This document shows, in pieces, positions 5,590-6,736 of a stretch of DNA of 6,736 nucleotides; the stretch's first letter is position 1; the number at the start of each line of letters is the position of its first letter. The stretch is from Chloroflexota bacterium. Lineage in GTDB: Bacteria > Chloroflexota > Anaerolineae > Anaerolineales > Anaerolineaceae. Position numbers and translations under genes: made by a program. The notes beneath the pieces were generated by a model that saw nothing but the letters and a program-made list of their open reading frames with translations, was not told where the DNA came from and did not search any database. The stretch is from positions 1 through 6,736 of the forward strand of contig JAJYJF010000125.1 in assembly GCA_021796375.1 (NCBI GenBank), in the 5' to 3' direction.

Positions 5590-6363
5590 ATGCGCTTCAT
5601 CCGGTTCCAGCAGGGCACGTCGGAGGTGCAGACAGGGTGGGTATTTGAAGATCGGGTCGGCCTGGTGGAAGGCGACCCGTTTGGCCATTTTCGGCGGCTG
5701 GAGGCGCACGCTGCGCTTTCCTCCGTCCGCCTGCTGCCCCCGGTCCAGCCGGGGAAGATCATCTGCATCGGCAGGAATTACGCCGAGCACGCCCGCGAGC
5801 ATCATGCCGAGATCCCCGAGCTGCCGCTGCTGTTCATGAAACCCCCTTCCGCCGTCATCGGCCCGGAGGAGACCATCTTGCTGCCGCCGCAATCGCAGCA
5901 GGTAGAGCACGAGGGGGAGCTGGCGGTGGTCATCGGCAAGCAGGGGAGGCGCATCAGCCCTGAAAACGCGCTGGACTACATCTTCGGCTACACCATCGGC
6001 AATGACGTGACCGCCCGGGACCTGCAGCGCAAGGATGGCCAATGGACGCGCGGAAAAGGCTTCGATACCTTCTGCCCGCTCGGCCCGTGGATCGAAACCA
6101 TCTTCGACCCGTCAGATGTGATGGTCACCTGCCGGGTGAATGACGAGATGCGTCAGATGGCCTCCACGCGCGACATGCTCTTCAACGTGCGCCAGCTGGT
6201 CGCTTTTATCTCATCGGTGATGACCCTCTTCCCCGGCGACGTGATCCTGACCGGGACGCCGGCGGGCGTGGGTCCGCTGACCGACGGCGATGAGGTTGCG
6301 GTGACAATCGACGGGATCGGCACGCTGCGGAATCCGGTGGCGAGCGACCCTGCCAGCTCGTGA
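5590..6363 (+). CDS. Fumarylacetoacetate hydrolase (FAH) family protein
   Basis: This 257-residue protein starts at the ATG at 5590, with AGGAGG (5579-5584) five bases upstream. An N-terminal domain of about 50 residues is followed by the FAH catalytic domain: GKIICIGRNYAEHARE (55-70); LLFMKPPSAVIGP (80-92); EHEGELAVVIGK (106-117), with Glu108 and Glu110 as metal ligands; GYTIGNDVTARDLQ (133-146), with Asp139 as third ligand; KGFDTFCPLGPW (156-167), with a conserved Lys; and TGTPAGVGPL (221-230) near the end. The family uses a divalent metal to cleave C-C bonds or isomerise and decarboxylate 2-oxo acids: acylpyruvate hydrolase, oxaloacetate decarboxylase and HpcE-type homoprotocatechuate-pathway enzymes. 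Length and motif spacing suit the short acylpyruvase/HpcE-like group, but sequence alone does not fix the substrate. It has no pathway neighbours, since it is flanked by a divergent tRNA and a convergent cold-shock gene. It therefore probably acts as a stand-alone housekeeping enzyme in the cytoplasm. Confidence 0.94.
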   Translation: MRFIRFQQGTSEVQTGWVFEDRVGLVEGDPFGHFRRLEAHAALSSVRLLPPVQPGKIICIGRNYAEHAREHHAEIPELPLLFMKPPSAVIGPEETILLPPQSQQVEHEGELAVVIGKQGRRISPENALDYIFGYTIGNDVTARDLQRKDGQWTRGKGFDTFCPLGPWIETIFDPSDVMVTCRVNDEMRQMASTRDMLFNVRQLVAFISSVMTLFPGDVILTGTPAGVGPLTDGDEVAVTIDGIGTLRNPVASDPASS

Positions 6364-6374
6364 GCCGGGATCCC

Positions 6375-6393
6375 ACCCCGAGGGGTTGATTTT
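6375..6393 (+). terminator. Possible weak terminator after the FAH-family gene
   Basis: ACCC (6375-6378) can pair with GGGT (6383-6386) around CGAG, followed by TGATTTT. The stem is short, so this is only a weak candidate. The stronger hairpin at 6449-6474 could also end transcription here. Confidence 0.25.
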
Positions 6394-6440
6394 AAACCGC
6401 CGCGGGAGGGGGAAACTTCCCAAATTCGACAGGATGGTTG

Positions 6441-6474
6441 GAAAACGAAACCCGCCCGGTTGACCGAGCGGGTT
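6441..6474 (-). terminator. Intrinsic terminator of the cold-shock protein gene
   Basis: Read on the - strand, AACCCGC (6468-6474) pairs with GCGGGTT (6449-6455). The stem continues after one mismatch with CGG/CCG around a 4-base loop (6460-6463). The tail on that strand is TCGTTTTCC, so termination is mainly for the leftward csp transcript, whose stop is about 25 bases away. Confidence 0.8.
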
Positions 6475-6499
6475 CATTGTTAAACTGTTAATCTTAATT

Positions 6500-6715
6500 C
6501 TATACCTGCAAGACGGTCACGTCTTGCGCCTGGGGGCCTTTAGGCCCGTCGGCGATATCGAATTCTACCGCCTGGCCTTCTTCAAGAGAACGATAGCCTG
6601 TGCCTCGGATGGCGCTGTAATGGACGAACACATCTTGACCATCGGGTCTTTCAATGAAACCGTAGCCTTTGGTGGCATTAAACCACTTTACCTTACCGGT
6701 TTCGCGCTCAGCCAT
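6500..6715 (-). CDS. Cold-shock protein (CspA family)
   Basis: This 71-residue protein has the size and sequence of a single cold-shock domain, a five-strand beta barrel that binds single-stranded RNA and DNA and loosens RNA secondary structure. Seen directly: GKVKWFN (7-13), the RNP1 motif KGYGFI (16-21), the RNP2 motif VFVHYS (29-34), the segment [12 protein letters not shown] (43-54) and the closing QAQDVTVL (62-69). The ATG (complement of 6713-6715) is preceded by a very strong Shine-Dalgarno, AAAGGAGGTGA on the - strand, 9 bases away. The promoter and most of the 5' leader, where thermosensing structures often lie in this family, fall off the right edge. It is transcribed towards the FAH-family gene. 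Whether it is cold-induced or constitutive cannot be told from this sequence. Confidence 0.97.
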   Translation of the reverse strand: MAERETGKVKWFNATKGYGFIERPDGQDVFVHYSAIRGTGYRSLEEGQAVEFDIADGPKGPQAQDVTVLQV

Positions 6716-6721
6716 ACCTTC

Positions 6722-6732
6722 TCACCTCCTTT
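6722..6732 (-). promoter_or_regulatory. Near-perfect Shine-Dalgarno of the cold-shock gene
   Basis: On the - strand AAAGGAGGTGA matches the 16S rRNA 3' end over nine or more bases, 9 bases before the ATG including the gap. Such a long match suggests strong translation of the cold-shock protein. Confidence 0.8.
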
Positions 6733-6736
6733 CTTC

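Overview
The window is GC-rich, with dense, closely spaced bacterial genes, standard sigma-70-type promoters and strong Shine-Dalgarno sites. Gene content and protein style (an FtsX/AttH export pair, a Dus enzyme with a GCSAKTV active-site segment, a Csp protein, a FAH-family enzyme and a tRNA without encoded CCA) would fit a Chloroflexota/Anaerolineae-type bacterium. That placement is an impression and not a proof. No prophage, insertion sequence, CRISPR array or other clear mobile element is visible, so this looks like ordinary chromosomal DNA.

Left part (1-4112, + strand): the 3' end of a large FtsX/MacB-type ABC permease runs in from the left edge. Its stop codon overlaps the start of an AttH/CrtC-like lipocalin-fold protein with an N-terminal membrane anchor, so the two are probably translationally coupled and form one envelope-export system. 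The ATPase is expected off the left edge. A tRNA-dihydrouridine synthase follows 32 bases later, possibly in the same transcript.

Middle (4113-5153, + strand): three very small genes of unknown function. The first encodes a 65-residue acidic soluble protein and is a complete unit with a near-consensus promoter and an intrinsic terminator. The second encodes a 32-residue single-span membrane peptide with its own promoter, an inverted repeat in its leader and a strong Shine-Dalgarno. The third encodes a 64-residue two-span membrane protein behind a hairpin-containing leader. This is the least explained part of the window.

Right part (5154-6736): a non-coding stretch with several consecutive hairpins ends in a strong bidirectional terminator. 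That terminator serves tRNA-Val(UAC) on the - strand. Diverging from the tRNA is a FAH-family hydrolase/isomerase on the + strand, and converging on that from the right edge is a cold-shock protein gene with its own terminator.

I did not find a clearly new multi-gene system. The best candidates for a second look are the small membrane peptides and their leaders, the hairpin-rich stretch before the tRNA, and the unusual active-site region of the Dus protein.
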